A DNA stretch of 64,000 nt from Mycolicibacterium litorale (GCF_014218295.1 NZ_AP023287.1:434001-498000); one strand, 5' to 3'. Counted from the first letter of the stretch, positions 15,651 to 23,186 are shown. Program-made: numbers and translations. The notes: generated from the sequence alone by a model not told the origin.

Positions 15651-15689
15651 AGCGTCTGGGTCGAGTCGTTCAACGGCCGAATGCGCGAC
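15651..15689 (+). mobile_element. Remnant of an IS3-family transposase (integrase core)
   Basis: In one frame the sequence reads SVWVESFNGRMRD, which is the signature around the catalytic glutamate of IS3-family OrfB/rve integrases (usually A-W-V-E-S-F-N-G). The homology stops at once on both sides, so only a fragment survives. It indicates past insertion-sequence activity in the block. Confidence 0.55.
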
Positions 15690-15898
15690 GGATCGCTCAC
15701 ACTTGGTGTCTGAAGCTGTTCGGGCGAAGTCGTGTCATCTCGCCGTTCTGCAAGCTGAGGATGCGCGTAGACCTCACCGGGACCTCGCGCCGTCGGCGGC
15801 GTCAAAACCGTTGTGAAATGGTGGTTGAGCGACGGTGGATGTCGAGGCCCCTCTGGCTCGGAGGGTGGTCCGGCGACAGACGGGACGCTTGCCCTTGA

Positions 15899-15913
15899 TA
15901 CCCCCGGGGAGTA
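15899..15913. promoter_or_regulatory. CsoR/RicR-type box D1
   Basis: TACCC-N5-GAGTA, one mismatch to the perfect box, 24 bp upstream of box D2 (centre to centre). It lies upstream of the three-gene unit 15990-17148. Confidence 0.55.
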
Positions 15914-15922
15914 CCTTTGGTA

Positions 15923-15937
15923 TACCCCCGGCGGGTA
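15923..15937. promoter_or_regulatory. CsoR/RicR-type box D2
   Basis: A perfect TACCC-N5-GGGTA ending 52 bp before the GTG start at 15990. Confidence 0.7.
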
Positions 15938-15952
15938 CCGCTCGCGGTACCC
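15933..15952. repeat. Perfect inverted repeat overlapping box D2
   Basis: GGGTACCG and CGGTACCC form a perfect 8-bp inverted repeat around the loop CTCG. The left arm uses the right half of box D2 and the right arm supplies a further TACCC half-site at 15948-15952. It could be an extra operator half or an RNA hairpin in the leader. Confidence 0.6.
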
Positions 15953-15989
15953 GCCGTGCTACGGGTCTTTCACTACGAAAGGCGATGTC

Positions 15990-16325
15990 GTGACCAATCC
16001 GGACTCAACCCCTTCACCGAAAAGCGCTCGGGCGCTGCGTCGATCGCCGCGCCGGGCGCCGACGGTCGACCGGCCACGTCAGGATGTCGGCGGTCTGGCG
16101 CTGATGGCCGCGCACAAGGCGATTCGTGGCGAGATCCAAACGGCGCCAATTGATCAGTGTGACGATGCTGCCATGGATCTGGCCTCCGACGCGCTGATCG
16201 TCCGCTCACGTGTGGCCCCGTCGATCTCGGCGCTGACGGGCGAACGGTTTTGGTGCCCGACGGATGTACGTCCGCGTCGGGAACCGAAACCATGGCCCAC
16301 GGTCACCCGGGAGGTGACGGCATGA
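15990..16325 (+). CDS. Diverged, probably degraded copy of the small secreted protein at 10528
   Basis: A 111-residue frame starting at GTG 15990 behind GAAAGG. The DNA around the start (TACGAAAGGCGA...GTGACCAA) matches that of the 10528 gene, and RQDVGG and APIDQCDDAAM align with AQDVVD and LPLDQCDVAAV. The signal-peptide region is not in the same frame: a neighbouring frame reads GAASIAAP. This suggests compensating frameshifts. The stop overlaps the next gene by 4 nt, so the frame may be kept for translational coupling. Whether it makes a useful protein is doubtful. Confidence 0.5.
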   Translation: MTNPDSTPSPKSARALRRSPRRAPTVDRPRQDVGGLALMAAHKAIRGEIQTAPIDQCDDAAMDLASDALIVRSRVAPSISALTGERFWCPTDVRPRREPKPWPTVTREVTA

Positions 16326-16675
16326 GGTGGCGGATGATCGCCGGGTTGGTATCGGCGTTGATCATTGTGTCGATCGCTCCGACACCCAGGGCATCAGCGG
16401 ATCAGGACACCGATTTCGCCACCGAGCTGCACGGCTTCGGGATCTACGGCCAGCGTGACTACAACGCGTGGCTGGCCAAGGCCACCTGCAAACGCCTGAC
16501 CGTCGGGCTGGACGCCGACGCCACCGAGTCGGCGGTCTTCCTGTCCGGCAACCTGGCGCGGACGACGAGTACCGAACAGGCCTGGCAATTCCTGGGTTCC
16601 GGGCTACGACGCTACTGCCCCGAACATATCGGCAAGCTCACCACGATGTCGTCCAGTCACACGGAAGTGCCATGA
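16322..16675 (+). CDS. Secreted DUF732-family protein
   Basis: A 117-residue protein with a signal peptide (RMIAGLVSALIIVSIAPTPRASA) and a mature domain of DUF732 type: DTDFATELHGFGI, a central LAKATCKRL cysteine, and a C-terminal GLRRYCPEH cysteine. These helical domains are numerous in mycobacteria; their function is not known. It overlaps both neighbours by 4 nt (ATGA), making it the middle gene of a tightly coupled three-gene unit behind CsoR-type boxes D1/D2. Confidence 0.78.
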   Translation: MRWRMIAGLVSALIIVSIAPTPRASADQDTDFATELHGFGIYGQRDYNAWLAKATCKRLTVGLDADATESAVFLSGNLARTTSTEQAWQFLGSGLRRYCPEHIGKLTTMSSSHTEVP

Positions 16676-17148
16676 CCATGCGCAGGATTCGATGGACGAT
16701 ACGGGCGCTGCTGCTGGTCGTCACGGCATCGGCCGCGGCGGTGCTGGTGGCATCGCCGCGGGCATTCGCCGATGCCACCGACGAGTATCCGATCCCGAGC
16801 AAGCAGATCGAGACGCAATGCGATGCCGAGCAGTACCTGGCGGCAGTGCGTGACACCAGCCCGATCTACTTCGAGCGGTACATGCTGGACAAGAGCAATC
16901 GATCGCTCGACGTGCAGCAGATGGCCGAAGACCGCATCCACTGGTTCTACTCGCTGGATGCCGCGGGGCGGCGCCAGTATTCGGAGGACACCGCCACCAA
17001 CATCTACTACGAGCAGGTGGCCACCCACTGGGGCAACTGGGCGAAAGTCTTCTTCAACAACAAGGGCGTGGTGGCCAAGGCGGCGGCGATATGCATCAAC
17101 TACCCCCGCGGCGACCTGTCCGTGTGGGACTGGCCCGTCGCCCGTTGA
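16672..17148 (+). CDS. Secreted DUF5078-family protein
   Basis: A 158-residue protein starting with a basic, hydrophobic signal sequence ending near SPRAFA. The mature part (YPIPSKQIETQCDAEQYLAA, YFERYMLDKSN, DRIHWFYSLDAAGRRQYSED, NWAKVFFNNKGV, ICINYPRGD) matches what I know of the mycobacterial DUF5078 family, whose function is unknown. Two cysteines are placed to form a disulfide. It overlaps the DUF732 gene by 4 nt and is the last gene of the unit; copper-dependent expression is inferred from the boxes at 15899-15937. Confidence 0.75.
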   Translation: MTMRRIRWTIRALLLVVTASAAAVLVASPRAFADATDEYPIPSKQIETQCDAEQYLAAVRDTSPIYFERYMLDKSNRSLDVQQMAEDRIHWFYSLDAAGRRQYSEDTATNIYYEQVATHWGNWAKVFFNNKGVVAKAAAICINYPRGDLSVWDWPVAR

Positions 17149-17571
17149 GCTCCGACGCCGTCGCAGGGGTTGTGACGTCGATGCGTCTTCGGTTCATCGG
17201 CGTAGCGCTTTACGGTCGGGCATGTACGGCGATCCCTTGGGTCTTGCAGTGCCCAACACTGTCCGCCGCGGTGAGGTCCAGAAGGCACAAAGCCGAAGCG
17301 CTTCTTGGTGATTCGGAGACGAGGGGTCAGTTTCTCCGCGGCGGAGCTCGACCGCCAACACAAGGGGCAGTCGCCTGCGTTGAGAGTTCAACTACCGCGT
17401 CGTCGGACCGGCCAACGTCATGACGCCGGGTTCTTGCTGAACCGGATTTGTTGTCGGCCAGCGTGATAGCACCTTGAGGATGTTCCCTCATCTGGTGTGA
17501 GGACGGTCTGGCCGCCAACGGCCCTGGATTCTATCGAGGTCCCGATGCACACGCCGCCCTCGTTGCGCAGG

Positions 17572-17586
17572 TACCCCCTGGGGGTA
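17572..17586. promoter_or_regulatory. CsoR/RicR-type box E1, copZ promoter
   Basis: A perfect TACCC-N5-GGGTA, 54 bp upstream of the copZ start codon. Confidence 0.75.
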
Positions 17587-17602
17587 TACCGTGTTGTCTG
17601 CA

Positions 17603-17617
17603 TACCCCCTCCGGGTA
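17603..17617. promoter_or_regulatory. CsoR/RicR-type box E2, copZ promoter
   Basis: A perfect TACCC-N5-GGGTA, 31 bp after the start of E1 (three helical turns) and 22 bp before the copZ start, where binding would block transcription initiation. Confidence 0.75.
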
Positions 17618-17639
17618 TAGGAGAAGAGAAGGGTTGACC

Positions 17640-17852
17640 ATGGTTACGAGCGAATTTCAGGTGAGCGGTATGACCTGCGGGCACTGCGAGGCGTCGATCC
17701 GCGAGGAGGTGCGCGAGGTCGCGGGGGTTCAGCAGATCGATATCAGTGCCGCGACGGGCCGTCTCGTGGTGACCGCTGAAGCGCCCATTGACGATACGCA
17801 GATTTTGGACGCGGTCGCCGAGGCAGGCTATACGGCGGAGCGCGTCGGATGA
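17640..17852 (+). CDS. copZ: Copper chaperone CopZ (HMA domain)
   Basis: A 70-residue single heavy-metal-associated domain with the metal motif GMTCGHCEASI near the N-terminus and a ferredoxin-like beta-alpha-beta-beta-alpha-beta length. It would carry Cu(I) in the cytoplasm to the CopA ATPase encoded two genes downstream. The AGGAGAAGAGAAGGG stretch supports ATG 17640 rather than the in-frame TTG at 17634. It overlaps the next gene by 4 nt. Two perfect CsoR-type boxes directly upstream make copper induction very likely. Confidence 0.92.
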   Translation: MVTSEFQVSGMTCGHCEASIREEVREVAGVQQIDISAATGRLVVTAEAPIDDTQILDAVAEAGYTAERVG

Positions 17853-18835
17853 ATACGGCGGGACGATTAACCGTTTTCGGTGCCGGCCTCGTGGTGGCGT
17901 TCGGCGGCGCGTACGCCACTGCCGGCGCGCTGGTGCCGGACGGTGCGTTGACGGCTTGGCAGGAAGGCGCCGATATGGCCACACACGTCGATATGGAAGG
18001 GCACGCCGATATGGCAACGCACGGCGACAGGGGAGGGCACGGCGCCGAGCACGAATCAGGAGCGAGTCTGCCCGGCCTGTCGTTGGCGCAGGACGGCTAC
18101 GTGTTGGCGCCGGTGCAGGCCCCCGCCAATGTCGGTGACAACGGGGTTCTGCGCTTCCAGATCCTCACGCCGACCGATACGCCGTTGCGGGACTATACGG
18201 CGTCCCATGGCAAGGATTTGCATTTGGTCGTGGTTCGGACCGATGGCTACGGCTTTCGGCATACGCATCCCGATTTCGACAAGGCGACCGGCACGTGGTC
18301 CGTCCCCTGGCAGTGGGATGCTGCGGGTAGCTATCGGGTGTTCACCGACTTCGCACCCGCTGATGCCGGCAAGATGACTTTGTCACGCACATTCGAGGTC
18401 GCCGGGGAGTTCTCACCAGTTCGCGACCCGGGAATACGCACCGTCGCTGAGGTGGACGGATACACCGTGCGTCTGGACGGTGGTCTGGTCGCTGGAGTGA
18501 CGACTTCACTCAAGGTGACAGTCACCCGCGGCGGTCAACCAGTGACCAGCCTGGAACCGTATCTGGGCGCATTCGGTCACCTGGTCGCGCTGCGGGACGG
18601 CGATCTGGCCTATCTGCACGTGCATCCCGCCGGTGACGAGCCCGCCGCCGACCAGCGGGGTGGGCCGGCCATCGAGTTCGCGACCGCCGCACCCACAGCC
18701 GGTCGGTATCTGCTGTACCTGGACTTTCAGGTCGACGGACGGGTACATACGGCGACCTTTGTCGTTGATGCCGCTCCCGGCGATCCCAGCCAGCACGCCG
18801 GCGGCCAAGCCGACGAGCATTCCGGCGGACACTGA
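17849..18835 (+). CDS. Membrane-anchored Met/His-rich copper-operon protein
   Basis: A 328-residue protein with an N-terminal hydrophobic segment (residues 7-30) and the rest outside the membrane. Residues 42-59 form three hexapeptides DMxxHx, followed by further histidines to about H68, an obvious soft-metal-binding region. The body is beta-rich with HLVVVRTDGYGFRHTHPDF and DGDLAYLHVHP motifs, and the C-terminus is again His-rich (DEHSGGH). Proteins of this kind often sit between copZ and copA in actinobacteria; I know no biochemical function. It likely binds copper in the periplasm. It is translationally coupled to copZ. Confidence 0.78.
   Translation: MNTAGRLTVFGAGLVVAFGGAYATAGALVPDGALTAWQEGADMATHVDMEGHADMATHGDRGGHGAEHESGASLPGLSLAQDGYVLAPVQAPANVGDNGVLRFQILTPTDTPLRDYTASHGKDLHLVVVRTDGYGFRHTHPDFDKATGTWSVPWQWDAAGSYRVFTDFAPADAGKMTLSRTFEVAGEFSPVRDPGIRTVAEVDGYTVRLDGGLVAGVTTSLKVTVTRGGQPVTSLEPYLGAFGHLVALRDGDLAYLHVHPAGDEPAADQRGGPAIEFATAAPTAGRYLLYLDFQVDGRVHTATFVVDAAPGDPSQHAGGQADEHSGGH
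17972..18025 (+). repeat. Three 18-bp in-frame repeats coding for DMxxHx
   Basis: Each unit reads GATATG-N6-CAC-N3, giving Asp-Met-x-x-His-x three times in a row within the copper-operon surface protein. Confidence 0.8.
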
Positions 18836-18883
18836 CCGGCGTTGCGCCGACAATCGAAGGACATCGAGAGGAGCCGTGCTCGC

Positions 18884-21148
18884 ATGAGCACAGTCGCGCC
18901 CGTTACGGGCTCAAGGATCGAGTTGGAGATCGGTGGGATGACGTGCGCTTCGTGCGCCAATCGCATCGAACGCAGATTGAACAAGCTCGACGGCATAGCC
19001 GCCACAGTGAACTACGCCACTGAGAAGGCGACCGTCGCGGTGCCAGAAGGTTACGACCCGGCCTTACTGGTGGCCGAGGTCGAAAAGACCGGATACACCG
19101 CGGCACTACCAGTCGCCGAGAATCGCGCCGGAAACGCCACCGCCGACGATGGCCGCGATGCCGACCCGGAACTGACGGAGTTGCGAAACCGGTTGATAGG
19201 TGCGGTGGCGTTATCGGTACCCGTCATCGCGATGGCGATGGCTCCCGCGCTGCAGTTCACCTATTGGCAGTGGGCGTCGTTGGCGCTTGCCGCACCTGTG
19301 ATCGTTTGGGCAGCTTGGCCTTTCCACCGAGCAGCGTGGGCCAATCTCCGCCACGGCACCGCCACGATGGACACCCTCATTTCCATGGGCACGCTCAGCG
19401 CGTTCGCGTGGTCGCTGTACGCGCTTTTCTTCGGGACCGCCGGCACACCTGGGATGACTCACCCCTTCGAGTTGACGTTGCAACCCTCCGACGGGTCAGC
19501 CAACGTCTATCTCGAGGTCGCCTCTGGCGTGACGATGTTCATCCTCGCGGGCCGCTGGTTCGAAAAGCGATCCAAACGACAGGCCGGTGCGGCGTTACGT
19601 GCGCTATTGGAATTGGGCGCCAGAGAGGTGTCGGTTCTGCGCGGCGGTGTGGAAACCAAGGTCCCGGTCGAGCGGTTGGCTGTCGGAGACGAGTTCGTGG
19701 TGCGGCCGGGTGAGAAGATCGCCACCGACGGTGTGGTGGTCTCTGGCACCTCGGCGGTCGATGAATCGATGCTGACCGGGGAATCGGTACCCGTCGAGGT
19801 GGGGGCCGGCGACGCGGTGACCGGTGCCACCGTCAATTCCGGTGGGCGGCTGGTGGTGCGGGCCACCCGGATCGGGTCTGACACCCAACTGGCGCAAATG
19901 GCCAGACTCGTCGAGGACGCACAAACCGGAAAGGCCGAGGTGCAGCGGCTCGCTGACCGGATATCCGGGGTGTTCGTCCCCGTCGTCATCACGATCGCCG
20001 CGATCGCGCTCGGCGCGTGGCTCGGTGCCGGGTTCCCGGTGGCCGCGGCCTTCACCGCCGCCGTGGCCGTTCTGGTGATCGCCTGCCCTTGCGCACTGGG
20101 TCTGGCAACGCCGACTGCGCTGCTCGTCGGCACCGGCCGCGGCGCCCAGATGGGGATCCTCATCAAGGGCCCCGAGGTGCTGGAATCCACCCGCAAGGTC
20201 GACACTGTCGTGCTCGACAAGACCGGCACGGTGACCACCGGCAAGATGACGCTCGTCGACGTCATCACCGAACCCGGAACCGATCGGGTCGAGTTGCTGC
20301 GCCTGGCCGGTGCTCTGGAGGACGCCTCGGAACACCCCATCGCCCAAGCCATCGCGAACGCCGCCGTGCGGGAGACCGGGCCGTTGTGCCCCGTCGAGGA
20401 CTTCGCCAACGTCGAGGGTAACGGGGTACGAGGAATCGTCGACGGACACGCGGTAGTGGTCGGGCGTGAGTCGCTGCTCACCGACTGGTCCCAACACCTG
20501 AGCCGGCACGTGTCGCTGATCAAGGCGCAGGCCGAGCGCCAGGGCAAGACCGTTGTCGCCGTCGGATGGGACGGACAGGCCCGTGGCGTGCTCATCGTCG
20601 CCGATACGGTCAAACCGACCAGCGCACAGGCTGTCTCCCAGATGCGTCGACTGGGGTTGACGCCGGTGCTGCTGACCGGTGACAACAAGGCGGTCGCCGA
20701 GCAGATCGCCGCCGAGGTCGGTATCGATCAGGTGATCGCCGAAGTGATGCCCGCGGACAAGCTCGAGGTCGTGACCCGGCTGCAAGCTGAAGGCAAGACC
20801 GTGGCCATGGTCGGCGACGGCATCAACGACGCGCCGGCACTGGCCCGAGCCGACCTGGGCATCGCGATGGGAACCGGCACCGACGTCGCCATCGAAGCCT
20901 CCGACATCACCTTGGTACGGGGTGATCTCACGAGCGCCGTAGACGCCATCCGGTTGTCACGCAGAACACTGGCCACGATCAAGGGCAACCTGTTCTGGGC
21001 ATTCGCCTACAACGTCGCCGCAATCCCGGTCGCGGCCTCCGGCATGCTCAATCCCATGCTCGCCGGCGCAGCGATGGCATTTTCCAGTGTCTTCGTCGTG
21101 GCCAACAGCCTGAGGCTACGCGGATTCACCAGCGCGGCACGCCACTGA
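18884..21148 (+). CDS. copA: Cu(I)-exporting P1B-type ATPase CopA/CtpV-like
   Basis: A 754-residue P-type ATPase. An N-terminal HMA domain has GMTCASC (C21, C24). The transport site CPC (C401-P-C403) lies in a membrane helix, the actuator loop has TGES (298-301), and the phosphorylated DKTG starts at D445. The HP motif (SEHP) and GDGINDAP (from G644) complete it. Together these define a P1B-1 copper exporter. ATG 18884 follows GAGAGGAG, which excludes the longer frame starting at 18842. It lies 48 bp after the surface-protein gene in the copZ operon and expels copper from the cytoplasm. Confidence 0.93.
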   Translation: MSTVAPVTGSRIELEIGGMTCASCANRIERRLNKLDGIAATVNYATEKATVAVPEGYDPALLVAEVEKTGYTAALPVAENRAGNATADDGRDADPELTELRNRLIGAVALSVPVIAMAMAPALQFTYWQWASLALAAPVIVWAAWPFHRAAWANLRHGTATMDTLISMGTLSAFAWSLYALFFGTAGTPGMTHPFELTLQPSDGSANVYLEVASGVTMFILAGRWFEKRSKRQAGAALRALLELGAREVSVLRGGVETKVPVERLAVGDEFVVRPGEKIATDGVVVSGTSAVDESMLTGESVPVEVGAGDAVTGATVNSGGRLVVRATRIGSDTQLAQMARLVEDAQTGKAEVQRLADRISGVFVPVVITIAAIALGAWLGAGFPVAAAFTAAVAVLVIACPCALGLATPTALLVGTGRGAQMGILIKGPEVLESTRKVDTVVLDKTGTVTTGKMTLVDVITEPGTDRVELLRLAGALEDASEHPIAQAIANAAVRETGPLCPVEDFANVEGNGVRGIVDGHAVVVGRESLLTDWSQHLSRHVSLIKAQAERQGKTVVAVGWDGQARGVLIVADTVKPTSAQAVSQMRRLGLTPVLLTGDNKAVAEQIAAEVGIDQVIAEVMPADKLEVVTRLQAEGKTVAMVGDGINDAPALARADLGIAMGTGTDVAIEASDITLVRGDLTSAVDAIRLSRRTLATIKGNLFWAFAYNVAAIPVAASGMLNPMLAGAAMAFSSVFVVANSLRLRGFTSAARH

Positions 21149-21196
21149 ACTGACCGGACCACCGCCTCGACCCACCCTGAACCGTAAGGAGCGACC

Positions 21197-21460
21197 ATGT
21201 CTGACAACACCCCGACTTGCTGCGGCGGAGCAGGCCTCGAACTCAACGAAGCCGACGACCGGCGCGCGACGAACCTGCTCGACGCGCCGGACGCCGAGCG
21301 CACCACGTGTCCGGTGATGCTGGGCACCACGGTGATCAAGAAAGTCGCCGAGGCCGCAGGTCTGTTCCGCGATCACAACGGCAGGCGCTACTGGTTGTGC
21401 TGCCACGGCTGCGGCCCTCGCTTCGATCGCAACCCCGACAAGTATGCGATCTGGCCATGA
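21197..21460 (+). CDS. Small YHS-like Cys-rich metal-binding protein
   Basis: An 87-residue cytoplasmic protein with CC near the N-terminus (C8, C9), TTCPVMLG (C38, M41) and YWLCCHGCGPRFDRNPDKY (C68, C69, C72). CPVM-G followed by Y-x-x-C and P-x-x-Y is the pattern of YHS domains, which often occur in or beside copper ATPases. It starts behind TAAGGAG and lies 48 bp after copA, so it is the last gene of the copper operon. A chaperone or buffer role is inferred. Confidence 0.75.
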   Translation: MSDNTPTCCGGAGLELNEADDRRATNLLDAPDAERTTCPVMLGTTVIKKVAEAAGLFRDHNGRRYWLCCHGCGPRFDRNPDKYAIWP

Positions 21461-21596
21461 GGTGCCAGGAGCAGACGATACGACCGTGATGTCGGGGCTC
21501 CGCACTCTCGTCGGGCCACCTCCGATCACGGGCGCAGCGGTCCCATGGAACCCAGCAAGAAGGACGGCGCCGCGGCCCGCAAGCAGTGGATGCGCC

Positions 21597-21905
21597 TCAT
21601 GCCGTGATCGCCGACCCGGGCACCGAAAGGCACAGCAGGAACAGGGCGAACAGGAACCATCCCGCGCCGTGCCAGATCGGCCAGGTGCCATGGGCTTTCC
21701 AGACGCGGTACGTCTGGGCGAACGCACCGAGGCCACCGGCGAACAACACGCCGGGAACGAGCACCGCGGCGACGACGGAGTGGTCGTCGGGAATCGCATA
21801 GAACGCAAAGCACACCGCGGCCACCGCGATGACCGCGGCGACATATGTGACGGCGGCGCGGAACGCCTGCGGATCGCGCCAGCGCTTCTCGACGTCGTTG
21901 GTCAT
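21597..21905 (-). CDS. Small conserved membrane protein
   Basis: A 102-residue protein with three probable membrane helices (around VTYVAAVIAVAAVCFAFYAI, VVAAVLVPGVLFAGGLGAF and GWFLFALFLLCL). ATG 21905 is preferred to the in-frame start at 21968, which would overlap the divergent gene's start. It ends right after the accessory block. No family is recognised. Confidence 0.6.
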   Translation of the reverse strand: MTNDVEKRWRDPQAFRAAVTYVAAVIAVAAVCFAFYAIPDDHSVVAAVLVPGVLFAGGLGAFAQTYRVWKAHGTWPIWHGAGWFLFALFLLCLSVPGSAITA

Positions 21906-21968
21906 GCGCACCGGTTTCCCGGGGCACACTCGGGGGAAACGGTCGACATCGATCGCGAAGGGAGCCAT

Positions 21969-22874
21969 GTGGAGACGACGACGCTTCGCTCCCGCATCCG
22001 GGCGGGACTGCTGACGTATGCCGCCGGGGATGCGGCCGGCGTGCCCTGGGAGGGCTGCCGCGCCGAGGAGGTGTACCGCCCCGGCATCGACGAACTGCCC
22101 CGCCGCGGCGACTGGCCACCGGGCGCCACCTCGGACGACACCGCGCTGACCCTGCTGGTCGCGGAGTATCTGCGTGACCGCGGAGCGGTCGTCGACGAGA
22201 CCGACTTCCTGACCCGCCTCGCCACCGCCGCACCGGGGATCCGGGGGATCGGCCCCAGCACCCAGGCGGCCGTCGACCGCTTCCGGGCCGGCGGCACGAC
22301 ACGCGCCGAGCGGGGGGACACCAACGGTGCGGCGATGCGCGCGCTCCCGATCGGGTGGGCCGTCGCCGACGCCGATCTGCGCCGCACGGTCACCACCGGC
22401 CTGTCATGGACCACGCACGGGGCCGCTCCGGCGATCGCCGCCGCGTGTATCGCGGCGGCGATGGCCTCGGCCGCGCTGGACGGTGCCTCACCGCTCGACG
22501 CCGTGCCGACCGAAACAAACTGGGCCGAAACCGAATTCGGAATCGACCTGACACCGGTGCGGCGTGCCGGCGCGGGCGACTGGTGGCCGCATCGCAACGG
22601 GGTCGGCCTCTATGCCCTCGACACCGTCGCCGCCGTGGTGGGCGTGGTGCGGCATGCCACCGAGCACCGGCTCACCGTCGCCGACGCGCTGCGCCACGCG
22701 GTGTCGCTCGGCGGTGACACCGACACCGTCGCGGCGATCGCCGGCGGCATACTCGGCGGACGTGAGCCGGGCACGCCGGAGATCCCGTGGCTGGACCGCG
22801 TCGATCTCCCGGACAGCGCCGTGATCGACGACCTCAGCGCCGCGCTCGCGGCGCTGAGGTCGTCGACGAGCTGA
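21969..22874 (+). CDS. ADP-ribosylglycohydrolase family protein
   Basis: A 301-residue all-helical protein of the DraG/ARH family, which removes ADP-ribose from proteins or small molecules using two Mg2+. The metal-binding motifs are visible: GDAAGVPWEG near residue 20, SDDTALTLL near 58 (canonical TDDT), GDTNGAAMRALPIG near 118 and GGDTDTVAAIAGGI near 243. GTG 21969 follows GAAGGGAG and suits the family N-terminus. The target is unknown; no ADP-ribosyltransferase gene is adjacent. Confidence 0.88.
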   Translation: METTTLRSRIRAGLLTYAAGDAAGVPWEGCRAEEVYRPGIDELPRRGDWPPGATSDDTALTLLVAEYLRDRGAVVDETDFLTRLATAAPGIRGIGPSTQAAVDRFRAGGTTRAERGDTNGAAMRALPIGWAVADADLRRTVTTGLSWTTHGAAPAIAAACIAAAMASAALDGASPLDAVPTETNWAETEFGIDLTPVRRAGAGDWWPHRNGVGLYALDTVAAVVGVVRHATEHRLTVADALRHAVSLGGDTDTVAAIAGGILGGREPGTPEIPWLDRVDLPDSAVIDDLSAALAALRSSTS

Positions 22875-22875
22875 C

Positions 22876-23118
22876 TCAACTGGTCGCGGGACCCGCTGCG
22901 GACGAACCCTGCAGTTTGCCGAGGAATTCGTGGCAGCGTCGGGCGCGGTCGGAGTCCTCGGACATCACCTGTTCGAAGAACGACGCCACGTCGTCGAGGC
23001 CCGCGTTGCGCGCATCCCGCACGTACTGGCCGTAGTCGTGTCCGGCCTTCAGTGAGTGGTACTGCACCGAGATCAGATCGAAGGTCACGTCGTCGAAGCC
23101 GGTTTCTCCGGTAGCCAT
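22876..23118 (-). CDS. Short helical protein of ferritin-like appearance
   Basis: An 80-residue, mostly helical protein: FDLISVQYHSLKAGHDYGQYVRDARNA then VASFFEQVMSEDSDRARRCHEFLGKL. The pattern of His, Glu and Tyr resembles small ferritin-like proteins common in actinobacteria, but a complete diiron set is not evident. AAGGAAG precedes ATG 23118. A SigF-type promoter with exact N15 spacing lies 40 bp upstream, suggesting stress or stationary-phase expression together with the divergent DUF6098 gene. Confidence 0.65.
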   Translation of the reverse strand: MATGETGFDDVTFDLISVQYHSLKAGHDYGQYVRDARNAGLDDVASFFEQVMSEDSDRARRCHEFLGKLQGSSAAGPATS

Positions 23119-23157
23119 GGTTTCTTCCTTTCGCCGTTGATCGGATGCTGCACGCAC

Positions 23158-23182
23158 TACCCGGCGATCGGAGCCGCAAACA
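23158..23182 (-). promoter_or_regulatory. SigF-type promoter of the gene at 22876-23118
   Basis: On the reverse strand TGTTT is followed after exactly 15 bases by GGGTA; the consensus is GGTTT-N15-17-GGGTA. Confidence 0.65.
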
Positions 23183-23186
23183 CGAC

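Larger units (their letters stand above)
15363..15989. other. Non-coding stretch with transposase remnant and CsoR-type boxes
   Basis: These 627 bp separate csoR from the secreted-protein operon. A short IS3-type integrase relic lies at 15651-15689 and two CsoR-type boxes plus an inverted repeat at 15899-15952. I see no intact gene. Confidence 0.6.
17149..17639. other. Intergenic region ending in the copZ promoter
   Basis: These 491 bp contain two perfect CsoR-type boxes in the last 70 bp. The first ~420 bp have no supported reading frame and no recognised element. Confidence 0.55.

Noticed and set aside
15414..15713. A 99-codon ORF as a complete gene
   Set aside because: Only its last 20 residues resemble a protein family (IS3 integrase); the rest has no similarity, so it is treated as a relic in a non-coding stretch.
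18842..18883. Upstream start for copA
   Set aside because: It would overlap the spacer after the surface-protein gene and lacks a ribosome-binding site, while ATG 18884 has GAGAGGAG at the right distance.
6421..21596. tRNA gene or att direct repeats at the borders of the accessory block
   Set aside because: I read both borders and found no tRNA-like cloverleaf or matching direct repeats; the 10-bp tandem repeat has no partner at the right side.
21545..21607. A 20-codon frame (MEPSKKDGAAARK...) between the YHS gene and the membrane protein gene
   Set aside because: No ribosome-binding site, no recognised family and too short to support; it might be the cut end of an older gene at the right border of the block.
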